In this document: positions 7,794 to 16,910 of the stretch, one piece after another
Layout of the letters: every line of letters begins with the position of its first letter
How positions within the stretch are numbered: the first letter of the stretch is position 1
Assembly (NCBI GenBank): GCA_963824225.1
Contig: CAWGOF010000002.1
Location: 558,001 to 622,000 of the forward strand
Source: CAWGOF01 sp963824225
GTDB lineage: Bacteria; Acidobacteriota; Polarisedimenticolia; Polarisedimenticolales; Polarisedimenticolaceae
Reading direction: 5' to 3'
DNA: 64,000 bases
Program-made: the position numbers and the translations under genes
Notes under the pieces: model-generated
Database searches by the model: none
What the model was told of the DNA's origin: nothing
What the model saw: only the letters and a program-made list of their open reading frames with translations

Positions 7794-9385
7794 CGCGACT
7801 CGGGCTTGCTCTGCAGCTCGAGCTCGGACAGCACGAGCGCCGGGCTGATCGTCGTCACCGGCACGAACCCCGACTCGGCACCGCAGTACGAGTTGTCGAC
7901 GTGGAGCGCGCGACCCGCGGCGACGATCGCGTGGATCCCGTTGAGCGGCGTGCCGACGAAGTTCACGCCGCGGATCCGCTCCTCGCGGCCGTCGGGATAG
8001 ACCTTCGTCGCCAGGTTGATCTCGCCGAGGAACGCCTGGAAGTTGTACGCGTCGGTCACCGTCTCGCCGTTCGTGGCCTCGACGATCCGCACGCCGAACG
8101 GCGCCTTCTGGCGCTTGATCTCGTCCACGAGCGCACGCTTGAGCCCCGGCTCGTCGAGCGCCGCCCGTGGATCGGCTTCGACGACGAGCACGCCCATGCG
8201 GCTGATCGGCCGCTCGTGGTACCGGTTACGCGCGTGGCCGTTCGAGCGGTGCCGCGGCCCGATGCTCGTGCGCGTCGTCAAGAACCCCGTGAGCCGGCCG
8301 CGCTCGACGAGGCTCGCCCGCTCGGCCGTCGCGCCCTCGTCGTCGAACTGGTAGTGCCCGACGAGCGAGCGGCCCTCGAAGCGCGCGAGGCGCGGGTCGT
8401 CGTACGCCGAAAGGAACGGGGGCAGGATCTCGCTGCCCATAGAGTCGCCGAACGTCCGGCCCTCGCCTGCCGCGAGCAGCCGGTTGCCCTCGAGCCGGTG
8501 TCCGACCGCCTCGTGGAGCAGGAGCCCCGCCGGACCGGGCTCGAGCAGCGCCGGACCGCAGAACGACCGGATCGTCTTGGCCCGCGCGAGCTTGCGCAGC
8601 GTGACCACCGTGTCCGCGATCTCGGCCGCGAAGCGCCGAGCGTCGGGCAGCTCGTCTGGATCGCTGACGTTGTGCTTGATCGTCCACGGGAACGCGGTGC
8701 CGTCGGCCGCGAGCATCCACAGGTAGCACTCGAGCGCCCACACGACGTGGCATTCCATGCGCTGGCTGCCCGTGGCGTCGACGTACGAGCGCACCGTGTG
8801 CTGCGCCTCGAACTCGACGTGCGCGTCATGGATCTCGCGATGGCCTCGGATCCCGCCCGACACCTGCTCGACGAACCGGCCCCAGCTCACACGATCGACC
8901 TCGGGGAACGAGCGGTAGCGCAGGTCGACGACCGGCTCGCGGCGCTCGAACGCCGGGGTCGCGCCCGCGTCGAGGTAGTTCAGCGCGTGGGAGCGCTTCG
9001 ACAAGAGCGACTCCGCGGCCTCGCGGTACCGCGCCTCGGCCAGGCGCCACAAGCCGTGGCGCAGGCCGTCCTCCCCGCTGCCGTACGGCAGGTCGACGTA
9101 GTCGAACGACTCGGCTTCCTTGTCGTTGTCGCCCAGGCCGCCGTCACGCACCTGGTCCGCCCGATACGAGCCAACGCGCACGTCGACGAACGCGCTGCGG
9201 TGCCGCTCGTGCACGTCGCCGAGGAGCGAGCCGTAGCGCGCCTCGATGCGCCAGCTCTCGTCGTCGCGCAGCAGGCACGACACGTAGAATGGCCGCGGAT
9301 GTCCGGGGATGCGCATCTCGCGCTGGGCCCGGACCATCTCTTCCGCACAGATGCGGAGCGCGCGCTGGGTCGAGCGGCGATCCAA
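7685..9385 (-). CDS. TldD/PmbA-family metallopeptidase
   Basis: This protein has 566 residues, longer than the roughly 450-480 of classical TldD or TldE. The zinc motif HExxxH is present as HEAVGHRLEG (His291, Glu292, His296), as in catalytically competent TldD, and the late conserved cysteine appears in SYCGAESGFVPV (Cys501). In E. coli, TldD pairs with TldE to process peptides such as microcin B17 and to degrade unfolded peptides. No TldE/PmbA partner is visible here, so this subfamily may act alone or with a distant partner. The last 25 residues are Arg-rich and may be spurious. It starts 4 bases after the upstream aminotransferase stop. Confidence 0.88.
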   Translation of the reverse strand: MDRRSTQRALRICAEEMVRAQREMRIPGHPRPFYVSCLLRDDESWRIEARYGSLLGDVHERHRSAFVDVRVGSYRADQVRDGGLGDNDKEAESFDYVDLPYGSGEDGLRHGLWRLAEARYREAAESLLSKRSHALNYLDAGATPAFERREPVVDLRYRSFPEVDRVSWGRFVEQVSGGIRGHREIHDAHVEFEAQHTVRSYVDATGSQRMECHVVWALECYLWMLAADGTAFPWTIKHNVSDPDELPDARRFAAEIADTVVTLRKLARAKTIRSFCGPALLEPGPAGLLLHEAVGHRLEGNRLLAAGEGRTFGDSMGSEILPPFLSAYDDPRLARFEGRSLVGHYQFDDEGATAERASLVERGRLTGFLTTRTSIGPRHRSNGHARNRYHERPISRMGVLVVEADPRAALDEPGLKRALVDEIKRQKAPFGVRIVEATNGETVTDAYNFQAFLGEINLATKVYPDGREERIRGVNFVGTPLNGIHAIVAAGRALHVDNSYCGAESGFVPVTTISPALVLSELELQSKPESRYTPFSLPLPWRVGPRSRPRRPRRKRTGVSSKSLRS

Positions 9386-9389
9386 CCGC

Positions 9390-10457
9390 TCAGTGCCCCA
9401 GGATGCGGTCGATCGTCGCGAGCAGGCCCCGGATCTCCCACTCCTGCGTGTCGCCCATGTGCGCGATGCGGAACGTCTTCTCTTTCAGCGTCCCGTAGCC
9501 GTTCGAGATCGCGGCATGCTGCAGGGCGAGCTGCCGGTTCAGGTCGGCGACCGAGATCCCGCGCGTGTTGGACACGCAGGTCAGGGTCTGGGACTCGAAC
9601 CCTTCCTCGGCGAACACGGCGAAGTGGTGCCGGGCCCAGCTCTGCACGATGTGCGCGAGCGTCGCGTGGCGCTCGGCGCGCGCGTCGACGCCCTCGGCGA
9701 GGATGTCGTCGAGCTGCGCGTCGAGGGCCTGCATCTGCGGGATCGCCGGCGTGGCCGGGGTCTCCGAGCGCTCGTCGTACTTGAGCATGTCGAGGAAGTC
9801 GAAGTAGTACCCGCGGTGCTCGATCGTCCGGGCCCGGTCGAGCGCCCGCGCGGACACGTTGGCCACGGCCAGCCCCGCCGGGAGCGCGAACGCCTTCTGC
9901 AGGCCGGCCAGGCACACGTCGATCGAGAGCTCGTCGACGTCGATGCGCGTGCCGGCCATCGACGACACGGCGTCGACGAGGAACAGCACGTCGGGGTAGC
10001 GCCGCACGACGTCGGCGATCTCGTCGAGGTGGTTCATGACACCGGTCGACGTCTCGTTGTGCACGACGGTGATCGCGTCGTACTTGCCGGTCGCCAGCGC
10101 GCGATCGATCGCCTGCGGGCGGATCGCCCGGCCCCAGTCGACGCGCAGCTCGTCGGCGTCCTTGCCGTTGGCCCGCGCCACCGTGTGCCAACGGTCGGAG
10201 AACGCGCCCTGCATGCAGCACAGCACGCGCCGGGAGACGCAGTTGCGGATCGCCGCTTCCCACACGCCGGTCGACGAGCAGGTGAACAGGAACACCTTGC
10301 CCTCGGTGTGGAGCAGGCGTCTGAGCTTCCCCGTGACCGCCCGGTACAGCGTCCGGAACTCTTCCGAGCGGTGGCCGATCTGCGGGCGCGCGAGCGCCGC
10401 CAGGTTCTCCGGACGGACCTCGGTCGGCCCGGGGATGAACAGCCGCTTGTGGTACAT
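9390..10457 (-). CDS. Class V aminotransferase (alanine-glyoxylate / serine type)
   Basis: This is a 355-residue PLP enzyme of fold type I. It begins with FIPGPTEVRPENLAAL, the signature opening of the serine-pyruvate/alanine-glyoxylate and SerC-like branch. The Schiff-base lysine is Lys188 in AGLQKAFALPAG, preceded by the cofactor-binding Asp in LVDAVSSMAG. The exact amino donor is not readable: serine, alanine or phosphoserine are all possible. It sits in a three-gene minus-strand operon: the thioredoxin-domain membrane protein upstream ends 18 bases before its start, and TldD begins 4 bases after its stop. Confidence 0.88.
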   Translation of the reverse strand: MYHKRLFIPGPTEVRPENLAALARPQIGHRSEEFRTLYRAVTGKLRRLLHTEGKVFLFTCSSTGVWEAAIRNCVSRRVLCCMQGAFSDRWHTVARANGKDADELRVDWGRAIRPQAIDRALATGKYDAITVVHNETSTGVMNHLDEIADVVRRYPDVLFLVDAVSSMAGTRIDVDELSIDVCLAGLQKAFALPAGLAVANVSARALDRARTIEHRGYYFDFLDMLKYDERSETPATPAIPQMQALDAQLDDILAEGVDARAERHATLAHIVQSWARHHFAVFAEEGFESQTLTCVSNTRGISVADLNRQLALQHAAISNGYGTLKEKTFRIAHMGDTQEWEIRGLLATIDRILGH

Positions 10458-10475
10458 CGGAACCCTCGAGGCGGA

Positions 10476-11393
10476 TCAGGAGCCGGGAACGGGATAGGAC
10501 GCGTAGCGCTGGGGCCGTGCGCGGCCGAGCACCTGATCGAGCCAGTCGATGAGATCGCCCGACGACTGGTAACCGCTCGTGCGCGAGACCAGGCGCCCCG
10601 ACGCGTCGAGGACCACGAGCGTCGGAAAGCCCTGCACGCCGTAACGCTCGGCGAGGGCCGCGCCGGAGTAGCCGTTGCGCTCCTGTCGATCCTCGGCATC
10701 GATGCGCACGGCGAGGACCTCGGCCAAGCGCTCGATGACCGAGGCGTCGCGCCACGTCGTCTGATCCATCTTGCGGCAGTAGCCGCACCAGTCGGTGACG
10801 AAGGTGGCCAGGATCGGCTTGTTCTCGGTGCGTGCGCGCTCGAGCGCCGTGCCGAAGTCGGTCCACGGCACGCGACTGGGTTGGGGCTTCGGCGTACCGG
10901 CCGTCGCACGCGCCGAGCCGCTCGGCGCGCGCTCGGCGCGAGCCGCGGCATCGGGAGCCGCGCTTCCGAAGAGCCCGACACTGAGGACGAACCCGACGAC
11001 CGAGACACCCAGGACCGCAGCCAGGCCGCGCCCCGCACCGCGCGGAGCGCGAAGCTCGCCCGTCTTGGGGACGAGGAGCAGCGCGAGAGTCAGGATCGCG
11101 CCGAGCACGGCGACGAGCGCCATGGGGCCGAGGTCGAAGCCTCCCGAGCGCAGGCTGATCGCCGCCGTCGCGATCGCCCCGAGAGCCCCGGCCCACCGAG
11201 CCCAGCCGCGCCGGCCGGCGAGCGCCACCGCGAGCGCGCTCGACGCCACAGCGAGAAACGTGCGTGGTGCGAACGGCACGGTGTCGGCCGGCACGCCGAC
11301 GAGGAGCCACGCGGCGTACAGCGCGAAGTACATCGCGCCGAACACCGCGCCGAAGGGCATGCCGCTCTGGTCCGTGCCGGTTGGGCTGGTCAT
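10476..11393 (-). CDS. Membrane-anchored thioredoxin-fold protein (CGYC)
   Basis: This 305-residue protein has several N-terminal hydrophobic helices (about 12-35, 44-60, 66-82, 90-108 and 124-144), an Ala/Pro linker, and a C-terminal thioredoxin domain with the active site FVTDWCGYCRKMD (Cys203/Cys206) and a cis-Pro loop GVQGFPTLVVLD. The layout resembles the C-terminal half of DsbD or TlpA-like proteins that carry electrons to the periplasm. The ATG at 11393 was chosen because the helical region begins there; the open frame extends upstream into low-quality sequence. It is the promoter-proximal gene of the thioredoxin, aminotransferase, TldD operon. Confidence 0.8.
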   Translation of the reverse strand: MTSPTGTDQSGMPFGAVFGAMYFALYAAWLLVGVPADTVPFAPRTFLAVASSALAVALAGRRGWARWAGALGAIATAAISLRSGGFDLGPMALVAVLGAILTLALLLVPKTGELRAPRGAGRGLAAVLGVSVVGFVLSVGLFGSAAPDAAARAERAPSGSARATAGTPKPQPSRVPWTDFGTALERARTENKPILATFVTDWCGYCRKMDQTTWRDASVIERLAEVLAVRIDAEDRQERNGYSGAALAERYGVQGFPTLVVLDASGRLVSRTSGYQSSGDLIDWLDQVLGRARPQRYASYPVPGS

Positions 11394-11507
11394 GCGGGGC
11401 GTATGGCCGTCTGAGGCCGACCGGTATATATCCCAACGGGGCCGTTGCCGCAACTCCGCAGCGCTCGTATCGTGGTCGGGCTCGAAAGCGGAGGAGGTCG
11501 ACAGACC

Positions 11508-12053
11508 ATGCGCGTATCCCCGTTCGTCGTCCCGGTGTCGCTGACCCTCGCCGTCGCGATCGCTCCGATCGTGGCCGAGGATGCCAAACCGTCCAAGCCC
11601 GGACCCGAGGTGGCCAAGCTCGGCGCCTTCGTCGGCACGTGGAAGGGCAAGGCCGACGTGAAGGAGAGCCCGTTCGGACCGGCGGGCAAGATGACGTGGA
11701 CCGAGACGTGCGACTGGTTCGAGGGTGGGTTCCACCTCGTGTGCAAGTCGACCGCCGACACGCCGCAGGGCAAGACGCAGAGCATGAGCACGCTGAGCTG
11801 GGATCCCGAGGCTGCGGCCTACCAGTACCACAGCATCGATAGCGGCGGCGGGTCGCACCTGGCCGAAGGCTCCGTGACGTCGGGCGGCCGGTGGACGTTC
11901 GGCAACGAGCGCGCGATGGGCCGGCAGGTGATCCGATCGCGCTACACCATCAACCACCCCACGCCGACCACGACGAAGTTCACGTTCGAGTTCCAGCGCG
12001 AGACCGGAGGCTGGACCCTCGTCAGCGAGGGCAGCTCGGAGAAGACGAAGTAG
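11508..12053 (+). CDS. Secreted DUF1579-like protein
   Basis: This is a 181-residue protein with a signal peptide (about 1-19, cleavage near IVAED). The mature part, beginning KLGAFVGTWKGKADVKES and containing WTETCDWFEGGFHLVC, follows the DUF1579 pattern: an eight-to-ten stranded, lipocalin-like barrel often found as a secreted protein in Acidobacteria and Bacteroidetes, with no known activity. The ATG at 11508 follows a GAGGAGG ribosome site; an upstream ATG in the same frame is unlikely because it would bury the signal peptide. It ends 5 bases before the M23 lipoprotein gene and may be co-transcribed with it. Confidence 0.72.
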   Translation: MRVSPFVVPVSLTLAVAIAPIVAEDAKPSKPGPEVAKLGAFVGTWKGKADVKESPFGPAGKMTWTETCDWFEGGFHLVCKSTADTPQGKTQSMSTLSWDPEAAAYQYHSIDSGGGSHLAEGSVTSGGRWTFGNERAMGRQVIRSRYTINHPTPTTTKFTFEFQRETGGWTLVSEGSSEKTK

Positions 12054-12058
12054 GTCCG

Positions 12059-12955
12059 GTGCACCACGTGGTCGCGCTCGCGCTCGTTCTCACGCTCGCC
12101 GGCTGCACGCGGGCCGCGGATCCCCCGCCCGTGCCTGCGCCCGAGCTGACGATCGAAGTTCGCGCCCGCTCGATCGCGCCGGGCGAGCCGCTGCGGATCG
12201 ACGTCTTATCGACCGGCCCGCTGCGCACTCTGGGCGGCGAGATGCTCGGCGCGGCGGTCCATTTCGTGCGTGCCGGCGCCGCAGACACGGGCGAGCGCTG
12301 GAGCGGTTGGTCGATGATCCGCCTCGACCAGGCGCCCGGTCCCGCGGCGATCGACGTGCGTGCCGAGGATCCGCAGGGGCGTGCCGTCTCGGCCACACAC
12401 TCGGTCACCGTGGTGGCCAAGAAGTTTCCGTCCGAGCGGCTCAAGGTCGCGCCCGAGTTCGTCGAGCCTCCGCCCGAAGTCCAGAAACGGCTCGAGCGCG
12501 AGCGCGAGCGCACGCAGGCGGTCTATGCGCGGAGGCGCGATCTGCCGCTCTCGACCGAGCCGTTCGTGCGCCCGGTCCCCGGGGAGCCGACTTCGACCTT
12601 CGGCCTGCGCCGGTTCTTCAACGATGCTCCTCGCGCCCCGCATCCGGGTCTCGACCTGCGCGCCGCCGACGGAACGCCGGTGCGCTGCGCCGGGCCGGGG
12701 ATCGTGGCGCTCGCCGCCGATCTCTACTACTCGGGCAACACGGTGATCGTCGACCACGGCGGCGGACTGTTCACGGTCTACGCGCACCTCTCGTCGATCG
12801 ACGTCGAGGAAGACCAGGAGATCGTCGCCGGCGCGCTCGTCGGCCGCTCGGGTCACACGGGGCGGGTCACGGGACCGCACCTGCACTGGGGCGCGAAGAT
12901 CGGCGACGACCCGTTCGATCCGACCGCGCTCCTCGATCCGACCCTGTTCCGCTGA
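12059..12955 (+). CDS. M23-family peptidase lipoprotein (LytM domain)
   Basis: This 298-residue predicted lipoprotein has the lipobox LTLAGC with Cys16, an N-terminal beta-rich domain (about 25-120), a charged helical linker (135-160), and a C-terminal LytM/peptidase M23 domain. The zinc ligands are visible: His195 and Asp199 in HPGLDLRAADG, a catalytic His near 243 in YAHLSS, and HLHW (His274/His276). These enzymes cleave peptidoglycan cross-bridges or, when degenerate, activate amidases; here all ligands are present. The start is a GTG at 12059, with another GTG at 12068 as an alternative, because no in-frame ATG gives the lipoprotein signal. Confidence 0.83.
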   Translation: MHHVVALALVLTLAGCTRAADPPPVPAPELTIEVRARSIAPGEPLRIDVLSTGPLRTLGGEMLGAAVHFVRAGAADTGERWSGWSMIRLDQAPGPAAIDVRAEDPQGRAVSATHSVTVVAKKFPSERLKVAPEFVEPPPEVQKRLERERERTQAVYARRRDLPLSTEPFVRPVPGEPTSTFGLRRFFNDAPRAPHPGLDLRAADGTPVRCAGPGIVALAADLYYSGNTVIVDHGGGLFTVYAHLSSIDVEEDQEIVAGALVGRSGHTGRVTGPHLHWGAKIGDDPFDPTALLDPTLFR

Positions 12956-12964
12956 TCCCGCTCG

Positions 12965-13459
12965 CTACCCCGCGTCGCGCTCGCTCCACAGCGCTCGGAC
13001 GTCGAGCGGGTGCGTGTACATCGCCAGCTGGCCCGCCGCGTCGCGCGGCCACTCGGATGGCGGGCGATCCCAGTACAGCTCGATGCCGTTGCCGTCCGGG
13101 TCGTGCAGGTAGAGCGCCTGGCTCACGCCGTGGTCGGCCGCGCCGTCGAGCTCGATCCCCGCATCGACGAGTCGCCCGAGCGCCTCGGCAAGCGCCGCGC
13201 GGTCGGGATACAGGAGGGCCAGGTGGTACAGGCCGGTGCTGCCGGGTCGAGGGGCCGATCCACCGCGGCTGTCCCACGTGTTGAGCCCGATGTGATGGTG
13301 GTAGCCGCCGGCCGACAGGAACGCGGCCTCGGATCCCATGCGCTGCGTGATTGCGAAGCCCAGGACGTCCCTGTAGAACGCGATCGCGCGCTCGAGGTCC
13401 GACACCCTGAGATGCACGTGGCCCACGACCACACGCCCATCGATCGGCTTGGTCGCCAT
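12965..13459 (-). CDS. VOC-family (glyoxalase/extradiol dioxygenase-like) protein
   Basis: This 164-residue protein contains one full vicinal-oxygen-chelate domain. A first beta-alpha-beta unit (VGHVHLRVSDLERAIAFYRDVLGF) carries the first metal His, GGYHHHIGLNTW follows, and a second unit has LYHLALLYPD and YLHDPDGNGIELYWDRP with the terminal Glu. The pattern resembles CatE-like ring-cleavage dioxygenases, but VOC members also include glyoxalases and resistance proteins, so the substrate is open. It converges with the M23 gene with only 9 bases between stops. Upstream of the ATG is TATCCT followed by six bases, a possible leaderless promoter. Confidence 0.82.
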   Translation of the reverse strand: MATKPIDGRVVVGHVHLRVSDLERAIAFYRDVLGFAITQRMGSEAAFLSAGGYHHHIGLNTWDSRGGSAPRPGSTGLYHLALLYPDRAALAEALGRLVDAGIELDGAADHGVSQALYLHDPDGNGIELYWDRPPSEWPRDAAGQLAMYTHPLDVRALWSERDAG

Positions 13460-13609
13460 GCCCGAAGGATACTATTTGTGCAAACTGGCCACGCCTATGT
13501 GTCGTTCCTGCCCGTCGAGACATGCCCGCGGCTCATGGAGGCTTGGCCTCTCACACTTCGGCGAACGGCAGCGGCCTTGCACGCGGCAACCGCGCGCAGG
13601 AGGTGTCGC

Positions 13610-15238
13610 ATGCCGCTCGCCCGTCGGTTGGCCCTGGCCGGGTCGGGGATTCTCCTGACCTCGTCGGCGCTCGCACAAACGGTCCCCTCGCCCTTGACCG
13701 TCCAGACCGTCGTGACCGGCCTCTCGAGCCCGACCGGGATGGCGTTCCTGACGCCGAACGACATCCTCGTGATCCAGAAGGAAGACGGCCGCGTGCGGCG
13801 CGTGCTCTCGGGCGTGCTCCAGTCCTCGGCCGTGCTCGACGTCCCGGTGAACGAGGAGAACGAGCGCGGGCTCCTCGGCATCGCGCTCGACCCGGACTTC
13901 ACGCACAACGCCTACGTCTACCTGCACTACACCGAGGCCGCGACCGACGGCGGCACGGCGCTCGCCAACCGCACCTACCGCTACACGTGGAACGGCTCGG
14001 CGCTCGTCGCACCGCAGCTCGTGCTCGATCTGCCGGTCACCCCGGGCCCCAATCACAACGGCGGTGTGATCCTGTTCGGGCCCGACGACAAGCTGTACCT
14101 GATCAACGGCGACCTGAACCGCAACGGCAAGCTGCAGAACAACCCGACCGGCGCCAATCCCGACGACACGGGGGCGATCTTCCGCGTCGATCGCTCGGGA
14201 CGCGGCGTGGTCGACAACCCGTTCTACGACTTGGGGAACGCGCAGAACCCGCTCAACCGGTACTACGCCTATGGGGTCCGCAACTCGTTCGGCCTGACGG
14301 TCGATCCGGCGACGCACGTGCTGTGGGACACGGAGAACGGACCGGACACGATGGACGAGATCAACCGCGTCGACCCGGGCTTCAACAGCGGCTGGCGCCC
14401 GTTGATGGGACCCGACGCGCGCAGCACGTCCGACCCTGGTGATCTGTGGGTCGTTCCGGGATCGGCGTACTCGGATCCGGAGTTCTCCTGGGTCCTACCG
14501 ATCGCGCCGGCCGCGCTCGGCTTCATCGCGAGCCGCCGCCTGGGCTGCGAGCACGAGCTGCGGCTCCTCGTGGGCAACGCGAACTGCAGCTCGCTCCAAC
14601 AGTTCGAGCTCGACGCCGCGCGCGCCAACCTGGCGTTCACGAGCCAGGGGCTGCAGGACCGCGTCGCCGACAACGGCGCCAACCGGTGCGCGAACGATCA
14701 GGCCGAGCTCGCGTTCGGCACCGGCTGGGGCGTCGTCACCGACATCGAGAACGGCGCGGACGGCTTCGTGTACGTGCTGTCGTTGAACGGCGCGATCTAC
14801 CGCATCCGGCCACCGGCGACGGTCGGGGGCGATCTCGACGGAGATCTGGTGCCAGGAGCGTGCGACTGCAGCGACGGAAACGCCGGTGCGTGGGCCGCGC
14901 CAGCCGAGGTCGGGCAGCTGCGGGTCTCGGATGCGGCGGCGCTCCAGCTCGGCTGGGACGACCAGGCGGGTGTCGCAGGGAGCGGAACGGCCTACACCGT
15001 GGTCAGCGGACAGCTGAGCGAGCTGCGCACGGCGCAGGGATACACAGACGCGTGCACGCTCGCGACGCTCACCGCGCGGTCGACGACCGACACGCGGTCT
15101 GACCCGCCGCCGGGCGACGCCTATTACTACCTCGTGCGCGCCGGGAACGCCTGCTCCTCCGGGACCTATGGCGACTCGGCCATGGTCCCCGATCCGCGGG
15201 ACATGCTCGACGCCTCCTCGCCCCCCGCCTGCAGCTGA
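13610..15238 (+). CDS. Secreted PQQ-dependent sugar dehydrogenase-like propeller (copy 1)
   Basis: This 542-residue exported protein starts with a signal peptide (about 1-22, cleavage after ALAQ) and a six-bladed glucose/sorbosone dehydrogenase (GSDH) propeller, with typical segments NERGLLGIALDPDF, NHNGGVILFGPDDKLY and YYAYGVRNSFGL. After the propeller come an Asp/Cys loop (DLDGDLVPGACDCSDGN), similar to calcium-binding MopE-type repeats, and a fibronectin-like C-terminal module ending YYYLVRAGNACSSGTYG. The ATG at 13610 follows an AGGAGGTG ribosome site. The next gene is a close paralogue in tandem. Sugar oxidation is inferred from the family; PQQ ligands were not verified. Confidence 0.85.
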   Translation: MPLARRLALAGSGILLTSSALAQTVPSPLTVQTVVTGLSSPTGMAFLTPNDILVIQKEDGRVRRVLSGVLQSSAVLDVPVNEENERGLLGIALDPDFTHNAYVYLHYTEAATDGGTALANRTYRYTWNGSALVAPQLVLDLPVTPGPNHNGGVILFGPDDKLYLINGDLNRNGKLQNNPTGANPDDTGAIFRVDRSGRGVVDNPFYDLGNAQNPLNRYYAYGVRNSFGLTVDPATHVLWDTENGPDTMDEINRVDPGFNSGWRPLMGPDARSTSDPGDLWVVPGSAYSDPEFSWVLPIAPAALGFIASRRLGCEHELRLLVGNANCSSLQQFELDAARANLAFTSQGLQDRVADNGANRCANDQAELAFGTGWGVVTDIENGADGFVYVLSLNGAIYRIRPPATVGGDLDGDLVPGACDCSDGNAGAWAAPAEVGQLRVSDAAALQLGWDDQAGVAGSGTAYTVVSGQLSELRTAQGYTDACTLATLTARSTTDTRSDPPPGDAYYYLVRAGNACSSGTYGDSAMVPDPRDMLDASSPPACS

Positions 15239-15275
15239 GTTGGGCCATACTGGGTTCCCCGCCGCGGAGGTGCCC

Positions 15276-16910
15276 ATGCCGATCGCCCGGACGTTGTCGT
15301 TCGGTCTCGTGGCCGCGTCGGCGACGCTCCTGACCACGCTCGCCGTGGCGCAGACGGTCCCTTCCCCATTGACGGTCGAGACGGTCGTGACCGGCCCGTT
15401 TGGCCCCACGGGAATGGTGATCCTGACACCGACCGACTCCCTCGTGCTCGAGAGGGACACCGGCCGCGTGTATCGCGTGCTCTCGGGCGTGGTGTCGACC
15501 GTCCTCAATCTCGCCGTGAACGCGGTGAACGAGCGCGGGCTTCTCGGCATCGCGCTCGATCCGGACTTCCAGCACAACCGGTACGTGTACCTGTACTACA
15601 CCGAGGCGACGATCGACGACGGACCGCCGCTGGGCAACCGGGTCTACCGGTACACGTGGACCGGATCGGCCCTGGTCACTCCGGTGCTCGTGCTCGATCT
15701 GCCGGTCACCCCCGGCCCGAACCACAACGGCGGCGTGATCCTGTTCGGTCCCGACGATCGACTGTACGCCGTGATCGGCGACCTCAACCACACCGGCAAG
15801 CTGCAGAACAACCCGACCGGCGCCGACCCCGACGACACGTCGGTGATCCTGCGCGTCGACCGCTCCGGGCGCGGGCCGATCGACAACCCGTTCTACGACG
15901 CCGCGAACGCGCAGAACCCGCTCAACCGGTACTACGCCTACGGGGTCCGCAACTCGTTCGGCCTGACGTTCGATCCGGTGACCGATGTGCTGTGGGACAC
16001 GGAGAACGGCGCTGAGGACATGGACGAGATCAACCGCGTGACGCCCGGCTTCAACAGCGGCTGGAACCCGATCATGGGACCGGACGCGCTGAGCTCGGGA
16101 GACACGAGCGATCTGTGGGTCGCTCCGGGGTCGGCCTACTCGGACCCCGAGTTCACGTGGATCGCTCCGATCGCACCGGCCGCCCTCGCGTTCGTCGCCA
16201 GCCGGCGCATGGGCTGCGAGCACGAGCACCGGCTGCTCGTCGGCAACGCCAACTGCGGTACCGTGCAGGAGTTCGAGCTCGACGGCGCCCGCACGAACCT
16301 CGCGTTCTCGAGCCCCGGGCTCCAGGATCGCGTCGCCGACAACGGCAACGACGAGTGCTTCGGCGACCAGCTGGAGCTGGCGTTCGGAACCAACTTCGGC
16401 GTCGTGACCGACATCGAGAACGGACCCGACGGGTTCGTGTACGTGCTATCGCTGACGTTCAACGCGATCTACCGTATCCGGCCGCAGACCCCGGTCAGCG
16501 GCGACGTCGACGGCGACCTCGTCCCCGGCGCGTGCGACTGCAACGACGGGAACGCCGGCGCCTGGGCCCCGCCCCGCGAGGTTCGGCAGCTCCGCGTGTC
16601 GGAGGCCGCGACACTCCAGCTCGGATGGGACGATCAGGCCGGGGTCGCGGGCAGCGGCACGACGTACACCGTGGTCAGCGGACAGCTCCAGGAGCTTCGC
16701 GCGACCGCCGGGTATGCCGACGCGTGCACGCTCGGGACGGTGACCACCAGGTCGACGACCGACGCGCGACCCGACCCGCCGCCAGGCAACGCGTACTACT
16801 ACCTCGTGCGCGCCGGAAACGCGTGCTCTCCCGGAACGTACGGCGACTCAGGGGTGGTCCCCGACCCCCGCGACCTGCTCGACGTCTCCGCGCCGCCCCC
16901 CTGCTCATGA
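15276..16910 (+). CDS. Secreted PQQ-dependent sugar dehydrogenase-like propeller (copy 2)
   Basis: This 544-residue tandem paralogue of the preceding gene aligns with it almost end to end: signal peptide (1-25), GSDH propeller, DVDGDLVPGACDCNDGN loop and C-terminal module YYYLVRAGNACSPGTYG. Divergence is concentrated in the first 100 residues and in surface loops, as expected after an old duplication with retained selection. The ATG at 15276 follows GCGGAGG at 15264. It begins 37 bases after copy 1, so both are likely on one transcript. Its stop overlaps the ATG of the MaoC-like gene (ATGA at 16907). Confidence 0.85.
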   Translation: MPIARTLSFGLVAASATLLTTLAVAQTVPSPLTVETVVTGPFGPTGMVILTPTDSLVLERDTGRVYRVLSGVVSTVLNLAVNAVNERGLLGIALDPDFQHNRYVYLYYTEATIDDGPPLGNRVYRYTWTGSALVTPVLVLDLPVTPGPNHNGGVILFGPDDRLYAVIGDLNHTGKLQNNPTGADPDDTSVILRVDRSGRGPIDNPFYDAANAQNPLNRYYAYGVRNSFGLTFDPVTDVLWDTENGAEDMDEINRVTPGFNSGWNPIMGPDALSSGDTSDLWVAPGSAYSDPEFTWIAPIAPAALAFVASRRMGCEHEHRLLVGNANCGTVQEFELDGARTNLAFSSPGLQDRVADNGNDECFGDQLELAFGTNFGVVTDIENGPDGFVYVLSLTFNAIYRIRPQTPVSGDVDGDLVPGACDCNDGNAGAWAPPREVRQLRVSEAATLQLGWDDQAGVAGSGTTYTVVSGQLQELRATAGYADACTLGTVTTRSTTDARPDPPPGNAYYYLVRAGNACSPGTYGDSGVVPDPRDLLDVSAPPPCS

